Source of the DNA: Steinernema hermaphroditum
Taxonomy: Eukaryota; Nematoda; Chromadorea; Rhabditida; Steinernematidae
DNA length: 64,000 nucleotides
NCBI GenBank assembly: GCA_030435675.1
Contig: CM059623.1
Location: forward strand, 14,478,092 to 14,542,091
Reading direction: 5' to 3'
In this document: positions 10,504-21,110 of the stretch, in pieces
How positions within the stretch are numbered: position 1 is the stretch's first letter
Layout of the letters: each line of letters starts with the position of its first letter
Made by a program: the position numbers and the translations under genes
Notes under the pieces: generated by a model
Database searches by the model: none
Seen by the model: the letters and a program-made list of their open reading frames with translations, nothing else
Told to the model about the DNA's origin: nothing

Positions 10504-11330
10504 ACATCTGTTTTAGATATGGCATTGAGTTCGATGCGTCTGACCAATCTAGGGGGAAGTCCGTCTATTTTACGCTTAGCGAGTGCAAGAAACTTCCACG
10601 ATTCAACAACATCGAGATGATTCATTACGAATTAGCCGATTTTGGAACCCTAATAACTAAGTTTGTGCTGGAGCTGACTGCGAAGACCTCAGTCGAAAGG
10701 GAACTAAAAGAAATATGGGTTTATGTGCTATGAGCTATATTGCTATATTATGTGCTATGCTAACAGCTATGATGGACTCGGTACCAGAATCAAAAGTAGG
10801 GTACGTTGGAGAAATTCACTCGAAAACACATTGGAAAGTCGAATATTCAAATTTCGCCTATTTCTATGACCGCGGAAAATCAGGAACCGACCGCAAAAAG
10901 GGCACCGTTCTCTGCGAGCACCGTTTTTCTGCAGCTCTAATTGGTACATCTGAATTCTCCAGGAAATTCTGCATACAATTCACCTAGTACTGTCGGACTA
11001 TGAGAGGCAAATCAATCCATAGACATGAAAAATTTTTTCAACACGTGGTGCGGCTATTTCTGTGACCACTGTACGTCCACGATGTTAATCAAGCTCCGCC
11101 TAGACTTGTAAGCCAAGTAGCTTACTGTAACGGATCTTGCGACGTGGTCCATGAGGAAAATTAACTCAGAGATCTTGGCTTGAACGACACAGAATTCAAG
11201 AGTCTAAAGGGGGGATGTACAGTTACGAGAACGCTTTCCACGAACTAACCGCTATTTTGGGGAGATTATCAATTCTAAGGGTGACGAGTTCTGAAATAGA
11301 GAAGAATGTTGGTTCGCCCTTAAAAGGTTT
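10504..11330. other. gene-free stretch
   Basis: Small open frames only (for example 10625-10540 minus and 10715-10987 plus) without recognisable motifs. I see no reliable gene, RNA or repeat here. Confidence 0.4.
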
Positions 11331-11875
11331 ACCACAGCCCTGCTCCGCACCCGCTTCACATGCCACCGAACCACAGATACAGTAACCCGATGTTTTACGG
11401 AGGCTTATCTACGTCCGCACCAACTGCCTGAGTGAGCACTGAAGGATTACGGTATTTTACGCAGTTCAGTTTTTCGACTCTCTGTCGTTCGCACTCGATC
11501 GAGCACTTTTCCAGAAAGAGGGTGTGTGTGTGTTCAGACAGTGATCGATGTGATTTTTCGCGTGTTATTCGTGTGTCTCTGCACTAGACTCGAGCGATGA
11601 AGATGTCTAGGTTTTGGAGAATGTCCTGTTTAGACGTATCTGTTGTTTCTGTGAATGTCTTTTTGAATTAGTTCATTTGGTCTAGACTTTAGTGAGCCGA
11701 TGGCTAATGGACAGCCCAGCCGAATCAGTTCTAGCACTGAGACAAGACAATTATTCGCGTGTCTGCGTGCTAGACGTGAGCGTTAGCCATGTCTAGACTG
11801 AGACACTCCGTTTTTCGTCAGCCGTATTATGTGCTTTCAGTCCAAATCGTACCCAATTGTTATCTTTTCAGAATC

Positions 11876-12530
11876 ATTGGCGGAGGTCATCATCACGAAC
11901 CGTTTCAAATCCCCAACCACACCATCTACAACAACTACCGTGACTTCCCGGAACTGGCCGCTCATGAACGACGCCTGCAGAAAATCGGCTTGAAGGGTCC
12001 GTGGATTCGCAGCTACACATATCTGTACGACAAGCAGTATCCCCATGTTCGTGATCAGTGGGCCCATTTCAAGCAGGTCGGTTTTATTGTGGCGAACTGC
12101 TCTTTTATATGACTGTTTCAGGTCATTCTGCGCGGATAGAAGCCGGGAGTCGCCCTTGCTGCTGGCATGATTGCCGCCGAAGAAGGCTATTCGTACATGA
12201 AGACCAGCTCGAATAGCGGATATTTGTAGAGATGTATGTTGATCTGTGTGGATTCCTTGTAGTCAGTTCTTTCGTTTCAGTTATCAAAAGAAGGCTCTTC
12301 CGAGAACCTTTCGGCCGCAGCAATTTCTGAGAAGCTGAGGGGACGACAGCTTCGCGAGCCGGTCTGGTCGTCACCGTTGGAGCGCTATCGACTTTTGGCG
12401 GCTTTCCGCCATGGTTCGAGTTGCCGAGATCGTCCAGATCCCCACACTGACACCCATGGCGTCGGATCTTTTCGACAGATTTTTGGCGGCCTATTCAAGA
12501 CGTGACCGACGACTGGGACGATAAGAAGAA
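11876..12530 (+). pseudogene. NDUFB3-NUS1 module, broken copy B
   Basis: This is a duplicate of 1808-3130. The NDUFB3 exon 1 is nearly complete, but its ATG has become ATT at 11876. Exon 2 has TGG changed to TAG in the LRGWKPG motif (about 12136), and its last nine codons are lost. The sequence jumps from NDUFB3 exon 2 straight into the tail of NUS1 exon 2 (about 12209), so NUS1 exon 1 and most of exon 2 are deleted. The NUS1 last exon (12282-12529) carries a 1-base and a 4-base deletion relative to the intact gene. The copy therefore makes neither protein. The same TAG and the same junction occur in copy C at 30.2-30.9 kb. Confidence 0.85.
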
Positions 12531-12845
12531 AATCTAGATTTATTGTTTATGTATTGTTGTTGAGAGATTATGAATTCTAGGTAAATGTATTTGTCTTCAG
12601 GGTGATTGAGCGGTAATTCGGGGTGTATCATCATCCCTTTCAGTAGGAAGGCGACAGAGTTTGCGCACTTTTGGTCGCAGTACTCGTGCTGAACGTTAAA
12701 TCAACGTTATTGCTTACCTGTCCTTTGAGGTAGAGTGTTGAGTATCGCAGGGATCAGTTGTTACGAAGTTCCGCATCCGTTGTGCACACTAAACAAAGCG
12801 ATGATGTAAGCTCCATTTGGAGCAAAAAGGAAAACAAAAAAAAAG

Positions 12846-12916
12846 GTTCGGGGCGGATTCGATCTCGTCACCTTCACACGCAAAACTGACCACTTCACCG
12901 ATACACTATTCGAGCA
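12846..12916 (-). repeat. tRNA-like SINE head with T-run
   Basis: Read on the minus strand, the segment has a B-box-like GAGATCGAATCC, an A-box-like region upstream and, directly after the tRNA-like part, a run of about nine T that could end RNA polymerase III transcription. It does not fold into a convincing cloverleaf. An almost identical copy is at 31212-31282. Confidence 0.45.
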
Positions 12917-12949
12917 GTGGCAGCTCTATCTAGCAATGCCTATGTAACA

Positions 12950-13130
12950 GACCGATCATGCTTGGTAAGAAAATGATACGAATGGCCGAAGAGCGCAACT
13001 TGCTAGGAGCCCGAGCAGCTACGGTACTCCCCGAATCGGAGCATACCGTAGTCAAGGAGGCGCGGCTCCTCTACCCTTCGTTACAGTAGCCCCGTCGTCT
13101 GCCGCGTACGGTGTTTTCGAGCGATACGCT
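12950..13130. repeat. dispersed repeat, same family as 31.3-31.5 and 39.04-39.15 kb
   Basis: 'cttgctaggagcc' followed by 'cggagcataccgtagtcaag' and 'gaggcgcggctcctctaccc' recurs nearly identically near 31366-31470 and in diverged form near 39043-39130 and 3420-3560. No coding potential is seen. Confidence 0.5.
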
Positions 13131-13448
13131 TCTAATCCATTCCGAGGGTGTTTTATCTTCCAAAGCTGCAGGTGAAAGACCGGAACAGCTCTAATTGACT
13201 GTGCCTAGCGCCGACCCTGATAGAACGAGGGCGATCGGAGAAATGATGAAAAAATGTGATATTAGGCCTGCCCTTCAAGGCTAACAACTGGTCCGTCATG
13301 GCCAAATAAACGAAAACAAGGTGTTTTCCAGTAAATAAACGTGATAAATGCGTGCAGAAATGAAAACATGAAAAAAGAAGCAAAGGACTGACCATCGATA
13401 ACTGAAGAAAGGACAGATCAGGTATGAGCAGTCACCGCGAGCTCTATA

Positions 13449-15770
13449 CGGTCCCACCACGAAAAGCAAGCAGAACTGATGTAAGCATACGGTAGCCTGC
13501 TGCAAATGCAGGTTTCAACGTTGCATACGGTTTTCGTGCAGAAATTTGCATGATTTTTCCGTTTTTTCGCGCTGAGAGTTGAACTTCGCGGACTCGACTC
13601 AAACTCCCTGATGTATAATTCGCGCTTACTTTCAGACTACCGTGGGCGCCGTCAAAGATGATTCGCAGGGAAATCGCCAAAGGAACATCGAAGCCATTAG
13701 ATAAGTACTGTACTCATACAAACGATCCTTTGTGGTTAAGTTTCAGGCGCTGGGGCAATACACAGGCTCCGAACACCAATACAACGAAGAAGAAGACGCC
13801 GACGACCATGACAAGGACAGAGAATGTGATGTGGACAAAGAATACGAAAGGCGGTGAATCGAAACGACGCATACCCTTGAGAGCGCAGTCGTCCGGGATC
13901 GCCACTCATCAACCTTCACTCCTACCACTCAACAAGTGCACGTGCTAAAATAGCTAAGTCTGTTACAGTTTTTATCTAAGAAACTTAACATATAGTAAGG
14001 CGGATTGATGGGCAGTAAAATACTAGAAGTACTCAAATAATAAAGTCGTGCAGCGCTTTCCTATCTTATTTAGGCTTGAATGGAAGTCTCTCTGCGTGAC
14101 AAATAGAGCGATAGTTCTCAGATATTTTGGAAATATGTGCTTTGAACGCACTACTAATTCTCTTGAGCACACCTGATGCAGCATGCATGACGTTCTTGAG
14201 TGAGATTTGTGCGAATAACGAGATGAGTGGTGGAAAATTGGAAAATTGAGAGATTTTCGACACGCGTAGAGCGTTAGAATCGTCAACAATAGACGGAGTA
14301 ACTATGCGCAAGTCGTACTGTACCTTCAAGCACTGAAGTTACTGTCTTAGAAATAGAATAGAGAGATGGGGAGCTCAGATAGGGATCGTTTAATGCCTGT
14401 ACCATAATCTTGTTGGCGCTCTAGTTGCAGTAAACAGAATGTTTTACGTTGCAGGAGTTCAGAGCTAAACTAGACAGGCTATTTATGATAGGCGTGCTCA
14501 AATGTTAAGCCGCATGTAACAATAGGTGTTTGTGACTCTTGTATGAATAGTGTCAGTGCACGTAGGAACTAGTAGTTAGAATGTATTAAGCGGAATATTA
14601 ACGTCGCAAGAAAATTGTTGTTAAAATAAAATAAAATTACCGTTCTACATTGAATCCGTACTTCAGGGGCACCGCGGAGACGACGACCACATATCGGAAC
14701 ACAACCAATGTCCCTAAGAAGAAGTCTGTGGTCGATAAATATGGATGCACATACCATGTATTCATACTTCTTCGTTTCGACGTTGCCGTTACAGGTGACG
14801 GTGCACAGAAACACTTTGGCAGTGATATTGTGCAGAAAGCACGACGAGAGCAATATGAACACGAACCAAAATGCCTTATTTTGTGGTGGGTCTGTTGATC
14901 CGCTAAAGAATTAATACGTTTATGGTCTGGCAGAATGTAACTGTTTGAATTGTTCTCATCCTCTATGTAATGTCTGTCAATTCTATGTGTTCAGGAAAGA
15001 AGTAACGAAATGAATGAAAGGTGTGCGACTTACATGATGAGAAACATCAGAGTGGCTCGGATGGCACTGAACGGAGCAACCAGCACGTTCGGGCTAAAGC
15101 AAGTGCGATGAGAAGTAATTTCTATTGCTTTCAACTTACGCAATGCTGAATTGCGTGTTCTGGGCGAGCTCGAAGATGAATTCTGCCGCGATAATCAGGA
15201 TGTTATCGACGTCTTTAAAGATACTGTAATTCGCCATCTTTTCGTATCTTCTCGCAAGGCCATCATGCGTGAAGAAGAACCGCGTCTGCCCACCTGCAAG
15301 CGCTATGTCGAAGTCGGGTCTTTCTTCGGGGTCTTCTTCCAATAACTCTTTAAGGTTTTTTTCGTTGTTTAACGCAGGAATGTGGGTGCCATATAGTCGC
15401 CTAGATTTTAGCGATTTTGAAGAAATTTAGGAGCTGTCACTACTTACTTGTATAACTTTCTGAGCTGACCAACAGTAGGACGGTTTTTCTTTTTATTAGA
15501 CGTGTTATTCTGATGCAGATGGACGATCATCTCGAAAATCCTTGGCGTTGGCGTGGCGTTGGTGTTTCGTTGCGAGGAAGGGTACTTTGCGCTGCCAATT
15601 AATTCGCATACTAAGGGGCACATTACTAATTTGGTAGAGGTCAACGTACTTAGGAAACATCTTCTTTTTTTTCTCGCACCATCCATAGAACCGTGTGATT
15701 TTGAGCCAACTCCAGAACACGATGAGGAAGGCGGGCATCTGGATAGCCATGACGACGTCGTATGTTGCTT
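13449..15770 (-). pseudogene. family R multipass membrane protein, copy 2 (most complete)
   Basis: This copy shows the whole family order on the minus strand. A first membrane-like exon is MAIQMPAFLIVFWSW...FYGWCE (about 15768-15650), then YVDLYQISNV...QRKVPFLATKHQRH. Next come LLEEDPEERPDFDIALAGGQ then RRYEKMANYSIFKDVDNILI (to 15140), FSPN-like LVAPFSAIRATLMFLIM (about 15110-15035), KAFWFVFILLSSCFLHNITA ending CTVTCNGNVE (about 14900-14760) and DFFLGTLVVFRYVVVVSAVP (about 14735-14645). The tail is a long hydrophobic exon PFVFFVHITFSVLVMVVGVF (about 13860-13780) and a terminal ...YRMLTSVLLAFRGGTV-stop at 13540-13449. Six or more hydrophobic segments imply a multipass membrane protein. A 5-base shortfall near 15555 relative to copy 5 shifts the frame. 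Function unknown. Confidence 0.5.
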
Positions 15771-16196
15771 CTGAAGAACAATATCTTAATTAGAAAAGCT
15801 GGCAAAAGAACTTTTGCGCCGGTAGTATCGTCAAATTTTGAGGGTTGATTTTTTTGGGGGGAAATAAGCGTTTCAGGACCTTCCTTCTTGAGGCTGGTTG
15901 TTTCATAGTTATGCGCCGTCATTCTCCGGCGTTCATAACGAGAACATTTTGTAATTTGCAGTGCCTAACAATGAATATGATGGAAACGTTCTGTGGCAGA
16001 AGCTGTGATGGTTGACTTTTAATTTAACAGCGCCCTGCGTTTGGCTTGCGTTTTTAGAACTTTATTGAAACGTCGATTGGTGTGCAGAAATACAAACAAC
16101 TCCAATCAGACTCATTGAAATGGTCAGACCACAAGGCTCTTAGGCATCCGATGTGAACGAAAAATTAGTTTATTCAATAGCATATGGATGTTTTTA

Positions 16197-16870
16197 TTCT
16201 TAGCCTTCGTCTCCTTCGTCTTCTTCACCGTCGTCGCTTGGATCATCATTTGAACGTGCCAAACTTTCGATCCTGGTACCGAGTTTATAATAGCTGTTCA
16301 TATGAATGGTATAAGTAGGCGTCTCACAATAAAGGTGTCCTTTGCCGAATTCTTTTAATTCTGGAACCTGGAGGTGTTTTGCGATGTTTTCAAAGTTACA
16401 TCCCTTGAGATATCCCAGATCACAATTACTGGGGTTGGCTAATAAGCTCTGAAAACTCCGATGAGGAAGGTCTAGAGTGATTTCTACCTTGATAAATTCA
16501 GCGATTTCGGAATCCGATTTGAATGTTACCGACGATACGTGCGTGTCAGAGGAAACTTCGTCCTTCAGAAAGATTAGGTCTTGCAGTGTGGCCTGCGCCC
16601 TACAAATCGAAAGGCTCTAAATGAGATTATACCTAGACGAATCCCAAGCTACAGGTAACCTTTATCTTCGGAAGATTACCCCTTCCTTGTGATGTCAGAA
16701 GAGAAATGGGGACACCCGTAAGGACACTGATGTCGAGCGTTTCCAAGTTTGGCTTGAGCATGAGGATTCTCCACAATTCTTTCGAGGACATTAACTGTTT
16801 GGATTGCTGGTGACTTACGGTTGTTAAACATCTTTGATAAAGCTATCTGCAACAGTTCTATTGTCGCGTT
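16197..16870 (-). pseudogene. F-box family gene, copy F2, lacking its F-box
   Basis: Two exon blocks are seen on the minus strand: SSKELWRILMLKPNLETLDI with VPISLLTSQGRGNLPKI (about 16795-16670), and DLIFLKDEVSSDTHVSSVTF followed by SFQSLLANPSNCDLGYLKGC and an acidic tail (about 16600-16205). These match the middle and C-terminal modules of F4 and F5. No F-box or N-terminal exon remains before the Harbinger element at 17015. Probably a 5'-truncated relic. Confidence 0.55.
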
Positions 16871-17254
16871 TTGTGATACCAGTGAGTCATAGAATGGTCA
16901 TATTCAATGCTCACTTTTTCGCAATTTTGTGTGTGAAATTTTAAAGCCAGCCGGGCGTCCTCCCATCTGGTCGGCCGTTCGAACCCTGTTTCTTCTTCAC
17001 TTTCGTCTGTCTTTAGCTGCTTTCACACTCCGCGTGCGTTTTGCCGCGCGTGCGTTTTGCCGCAAAACCCCCGCGTCAAAACGGACGCAAAGACGCGCGG
17101 GAAATTTGAAATGGTCTGGTGAATGTCGTACGTTCGTCCAACTTTTTTTTTTTTGAGCGACGCGTGGCGTTGCTACCGTACTTTGCGGCCGCGAATCAGA
17201 TTTTAGAATTAAATGTTCTAGAATGAAACGAGCTTCTGGAATTTCAGGACCAGG

Positions 17255-18547
17255 ATGGACTCGGAAGATGAATTAGCGGCTGTTCTCTTACTGGCGACCG
17301 GCGGATTGGGCCGCAGGACTAGGAAGTATGTGCGCGAAGCGCATGATGACAATCAAAACTTGAGATTCGCCCGCTTCCGGCTGTATGACAATTTTGGAGA
17401 AGCGGAACTTGAGGCTTATGTTCGACTGAAGCCCAACATGTTTGAAATGCTTCTGAGACGGATAGGTCCACAGCTTGCCAGAAGTCGAACGCACAGATAT
17501 CCGCTCGATCCGCAAAAGCGTTTGATCGTATTCCTCAGGTTTGTATCGTAACGATTTTCTCTAGTTGTTTGCTGATTTAGATACTTGACAACTGGCCTAA
17601 CCTTCAGTCACCTGGCTCAGGAAGTGGGGATCGGAACATCAACTGTCTCCGAAGTGATCCAGCAAGCATCAGAAGCATTCGCATCGATCGTCTATGAACA
17701 AATTCGTTGGCCGTGTCCAGCGCAATTCGAGGATATATCGAGGGAGTTCTACGAGAAATGGAATTTTCCCTATTGCTTAGGAGCACTGGATGGTAAACAC
17801 TTCCGAGTTGAGGTGCGTTTCAAAGTATAGCTGAAGTTCATTAATTGTTACAGTGTCCTTCGAAAAGCGGAGCTTCCTACTACTGTTATAAGTATTTTTA
17901 TTCTATCATCATGCTGGCACTTGTGGATGCTAATTATCGATTTATTTGGGTGGACATCGGCGGCGAAGGAAGATCTGGAGATGCCCAGCTTTATAATTCT
18001 TCATCTCTGTCGAATCGGCTTCGTGAAATGCGTCTTTTTGGATCCCTAGGCCGGTATGGTCAAGTTCCATACGTGGTTGTAGCTGACGGAGGTTTCCCGA
18101 TTCAACCCCGCTTACTAAGGCCATTTGGAGCCGCTGCTTGCAGATCGAATCTAACGGCTCGATATTTTAATAAACGCCTATCCCGTGCTCGGCAAGTGAG
18201 CGAACATGCTTTCGGAATTTTGACAAGAAGATTTACTTTGTTCGATCGCCCTCTTCTATGTAGTCCTGAAACGGCAAAAAAAGTAACCGGGGACGGGAAT
18301 TTACAAGCTGAATTCCATGTTTTAGGTTGTTTTTGTGGCTATTATCCTTCACAACTTCCTCCGAAACCAAACGATTGACGACAGTGATGAAGTTGTTGAT
18401 GGAATTCCAGAAGACCAGATTGAAGATGAAGAAGACAACGAAACTCAAAGCTCGACGTCCAGCGAGACTGCCCTAAGGGAAGGTGAAAGCGTACGCGAAA
18501 AGTTCAGACAATATTTTAACAGTTCACTTGGATTTGTTCCTTTATAA
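17255..18547 (+). CDS. PIF/Harbinger transposase (HARBI1-like, DDE superfamily 4)
   Basis: Four exons (17255-17538, 17581-17812, 17854-18282, 18326-18547) keep frame over three 41-43-base introns and encode 388 residues with no stop. Seen: an N-terminal helical region with TYLTTGLTFSHLAQEVGIGT-like helix-turn-helix character (about residues 95-115), then the catalytic domain. The likely first Asp lies in CLGALDGKHF (about 165), the second in YVVVADGGFP, and the Glu in RQVSEHAFGILTRRF. This is the family's DDE order. The acidic C-terminus (DEVVDGIPEDQIEDEEDNET) is low complexity. It would excise and insert the surrounding element by cutting at the 44-base ends, preferring a 3-base target. Confidence 0.9.
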
Positions 18548-18559
18548 TGAAAAACCATT

Positions 18560-19420
18560 CTATGTTTGGCTGTTGAACATTTCTTCCTCTGCATCAAGAA
18601 GAAGGCGTTTTATCTGAATCATCGTTCTTCGGTAGGCATCTGCGTTCTTCTTCAGGAGCCACTTCAAAGGAGGAGCCATTCCCATCACTAAATTGCTCGT
18701 TATCTTCGTAGTTAGAAGGTTCAACTTACATTCCTTTTCAATCATAATCTCATCGGAATCTCCGTTTTTGTGCTTTTCCAGCAACACAGACGAAAGCGCA
18801 CCGATCGAATTATCTATTATGTCCGCTTTCGCCCGCTTAACTCCCCGAGACTTCGGTGTGTGGAACGATGACGATTCCACTGGGGGCTTGTTTTCTTTGT
18901 CGCTGTTTGCATCATCATATTCTTGGCTGCAACTCGGAATAATGCAAGGACTATCCGAGGAAATTCGCCTGTAAAACCGACGACAATAAGGTACATTTAA
19001 GAAATGACGATTACGTACACCGCCGTCGATTCCGTTTTGTCCAAAAATTTCATTGATTTGAAATGAATCCAGCGCGGCGCCTTCACATCTTCTGCGCTGG
19101 ACCCAGTCTGCGGTTTTGGCTTCTTCTTCCTGTAGTAATCTTTCAGGTTTTTCCAGACCTGAGTCACCAAACTGACTAAAACTCACACAATATAACTCCC
19201 AGTTTCGTTCGTTACCTGTTAATTCTGGATGCCGATCCTTAAGCCCCGCTGTTATGGTCTCCCAAAGAACTTGTATGTCTTCGGTAACATAATTCGGCAG
19301 ACGAAAGTCCCAAACAAGTGGCTGTTCTCGAACAGCTTCTATGATGTCCGATTTGAGCTTCTCAGAAGCCATGACAACCCTGAAACGATGAAAAACTGTA
19401 TGTGAAGGGCATAGCGACAC
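18560..19420 (-). CDS. MADF-domain protein of the Harbinger element
   Basis: A single 286-residue exon. Residues about 20-110 fit a MADF (Myb/SANT-like) domain: KLKSDIIEAVREQPLVWDFR, then ELTGNERNWELYCVSF spacing and W/L positions of the three-helix fold. The rest is charged, with a nuclear-localisation-like KSRGVKRAKAD stretch. In Harbinger transposons such a second protein helps import the transposase and bind the ends. It is convergent with the transposase and inside the same inverted repeats, which supports that role here. Confidence 0.82.
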   Translation of the reverse strand: MSLCPSHTVFHRFRVVMASEKLKSDIIEAVREQPLVWDFRLPNYVTEDIQVLWETITAGLKDRHPELTGNERNWELYCVSFSQFGDSGLEKPERLLQEEEAKTADWVQRRRCEGAALDSFQINEIFGQNGIDGGVRNRHFLNVPYCRRFYRRISSDSPCIIPSCSQEYDDANSDKENKPPVESSSFHTPKSRGVKRAKADIIDNSIGALSSVLLEKHKNGDSDEIMIEKECKLNLLTTKITSNLVMGMAPPLKWLLKKNADAYRRTMIQIKRLLLDAEEEMFNSQT

Positions 19421-19914
19421 CTTTCGAACGAAGATTAATCGAATTCACAAAAAAACAGCTCGAAATCCAGCTGAAAACAGTCTAGCGTAAGCTGAAGACG
19501 CAGCCGCGTCCGTTTTGACGCGCGATTTTTGCGTGCGTTTTTTTCCATATCGAGCGTCTAGACGCGCGTCAAGACGCGCGGCAAGACGCGCGGACGCAGA
19601 GGGTGAGTATGAACGCGCGTGCGTTTTTTTGGACGCGCGTCCGAAAAAACGCACGCGCGGCAAAACGCACGCGGAGTGTGAAAGCAGCTTTTCCCCTGCA
19701 ACTTATTTTATGTCCCTGCCAAGAAGGGTTTATGATAATCAGCCGCACAAGACTCGGGCCACCCCTACCCATAACAACTAAAATCCCTTCAAAACCTTCG
19801 AAGTTCAGGGTAGCAACGAATGTGTTACTTATTACAGTTTACTGAACTCGTCAACCATGACGATACAATTGCATATTCACATCACTTACATTACTAACAC
19901 ACAGAGCAGATATA

Positions 19915-20710
19915 ATGGGACCTGTCGAGTTCTTCGCATCAAGAGTACTTTCCCATCGTAAGTCTTTCTCCAATGAACTTCTTACGGAAATACTCACGAA
20001 AAAAAAACTTTAATGAACTGCAGATTCGTGGCTAGGAGGTGGAACGCGGCAATCAGCGAGACATACCTCCAAAAATTCAAGCCTCTACATGTCGAAATAT
20101 CTCATTTCCTGTACGAGAAATTTGTTTTGTGTCCTCCAGATCTTGATTTTAGTTGGAAGTGGAGCGCCAAGGTTTACTACAGGTCATACCAAAAGGTCCA
20201 CCAGTACCATCCATCACATCTCCAGAGTCTGTCCAACCTGAACTTTAAGCATATTTCCTACAGTGCACCTGACCTCGAATATTTAATGCCCATTATAAGC
20301 TTGCCTCAAGCAGGGGATCTAAGAGACATAAAAGTGGGCATCTCGATGGACAGCACGCCAGAGGATGAGATCGTCGAACTTTGGAGGATCCTTATGGAAC
20401 AGCCTTATTTAGAAAGTCTCTCCATCAAATTCGACGAATACGTTCCAATGGAGATTTTCCGATCCTATGATAGAAACGATCTTCCGAAAATCTGGGTTGG
20501 TGTCTGCCTCACTTCTTCATCAAGTCCCATTTAGGAGTTCTATATCGAGCGAGCGGAGGCAACTGCCGACGACCTAATGTACCTAAGTGATCGGGTGGCC
20601 GGAAGCGTCACCATTGCGAACATATATCTTAACTCAGACGAGCTGCTGGAGATCATAGAGGTAGAGAAAAATCGTCGACCCTTTTCACGCCTTCTTTTTA
20701 GAGTCTGCTT
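19915..20710 (+). pseudogene. F-box protein pseudogene F3
   Basis: It opens like the intact copy F7 (MGPVEFFASR) but is collapsed near 19970-20012. Most of the F-box core is deleted and an A-run with stop codons replaces it. From 20013 the frame reopens: NCRFVARRWNAAISETYLQK, FSWKWSAKVYYRSYQKVHQY, SLSNLNFKHISYSAPDLEYL, ELWRILMEQPYLESLSIKF, then after a short intron-like gap ATADDLMYLSDRVAGS (20540-20700). The family's last exon is not present; the sequence runs instead into a second, palindrome-studded fragment of an F7-like copy. Confidence 0.6.
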
Positions 20711-20782
20711 CGAACCCCCCGTAGTCTTACGATCTTTTCTATCTCGTTGTCGGACTTCGACGCCTTCAAGACACGCCTTCAT

Positions 20783-21110
20783 TTTCCGGACGATGTATTA
20801 CAGGTCATACGAAAAGGTCGATCATCTCCAATGGAGATGATCGACCTGGATTGGATGGAGATTGGATGGATGTTGGATGGAGATTCTCCATCCAACATCC
20901 ATCCATAATGGAGATCCATAATGGAGATTCTCCATCCAACGCGTCTTCGGAGTATGTCCAATCTAAAATTTCGGACGATAGTCTACGATGCATTGGACGT
21001 CGGTCACTAATTCCCATAGTTGCCCTGCCCCAAGCGGATGCTCTAAGGCGCGTGAAATTATACCTGACGACGTATAAGACGTCACCGGAGGAAATGTCCA
21101 AACGAATGGC
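20783..21110 (+). pseudogene. chimeric F-box fragment joined to a family R fragment
   Basis: From 20783 the sequence repeats the middle of an F7-like gene (MYYRSYEKVDHL, later SLRCIGRRS-type DNA matching F7 at 28440-28640 in reverse). It is interrupted by about 110 bases of palindromic DNA, then joined after 'gaggaaatgtcc' (about 21098) to a shred of family R ('aacgaatggcactaaacggt'), which recurs at 21636-21660. The piece is a product of rearrangement, not a gene. Confidence 0.55.
20815..20940. repeat. cluster of short perfect palindromes
   Basis: 20815-20830 and 20832-20847 are 16-base inverted arms separated by one base. 20864-20883 and 20885-20904 are 20-base inverted arms (GGATGGATGTTGGATGGAGA) separated by one base. 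Further 'ccataatggagat' copies follow. They interrupt the F7-like reading between 'catctcca' and 'tccaacgcg', which are adjacent in F7 itself (28600-28615). Confidence 0.75.

Larger units (their letters stand above)
17012..19692. mobile_element. PIF/Harbinger DNA transposon, apparently complete
   Basis: The element proper is 17015-19689 (2675 bases), flanked by a 3-base duplication TTT (17012-17014 and 19690-19692). Left 44 bases (17015-17058) and right 44 bases (19646-19689) are exact inverted repeats beginning AGCTGCTTTCACACTCCGCG. Inside each end are further GACGCGCG-type subterminal repeats. It carries the two genes usual for the superfamily: a transposase (plus) and a MADF/Myb-like DNA-binding partner (minus), convergent and 12 bases apart. 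Perfect inverted repeats, perfect target duplication and open reading frames suggest recent mobility. Confidence 0.9.

Noticed and set aside
13658..13948. Plus-strand frames rich in acidic or basic residues at 13.66-13.95, 32.10-32.35, 4.18-4.47 and 39.59-39.78 kb that look like a small gene family
   Set aside because: The minus strand of the same DNA encodes a long hydrophobic segment in the right place and strand for the C-terminal exon of family R; acidic runs are its complementary shadow.
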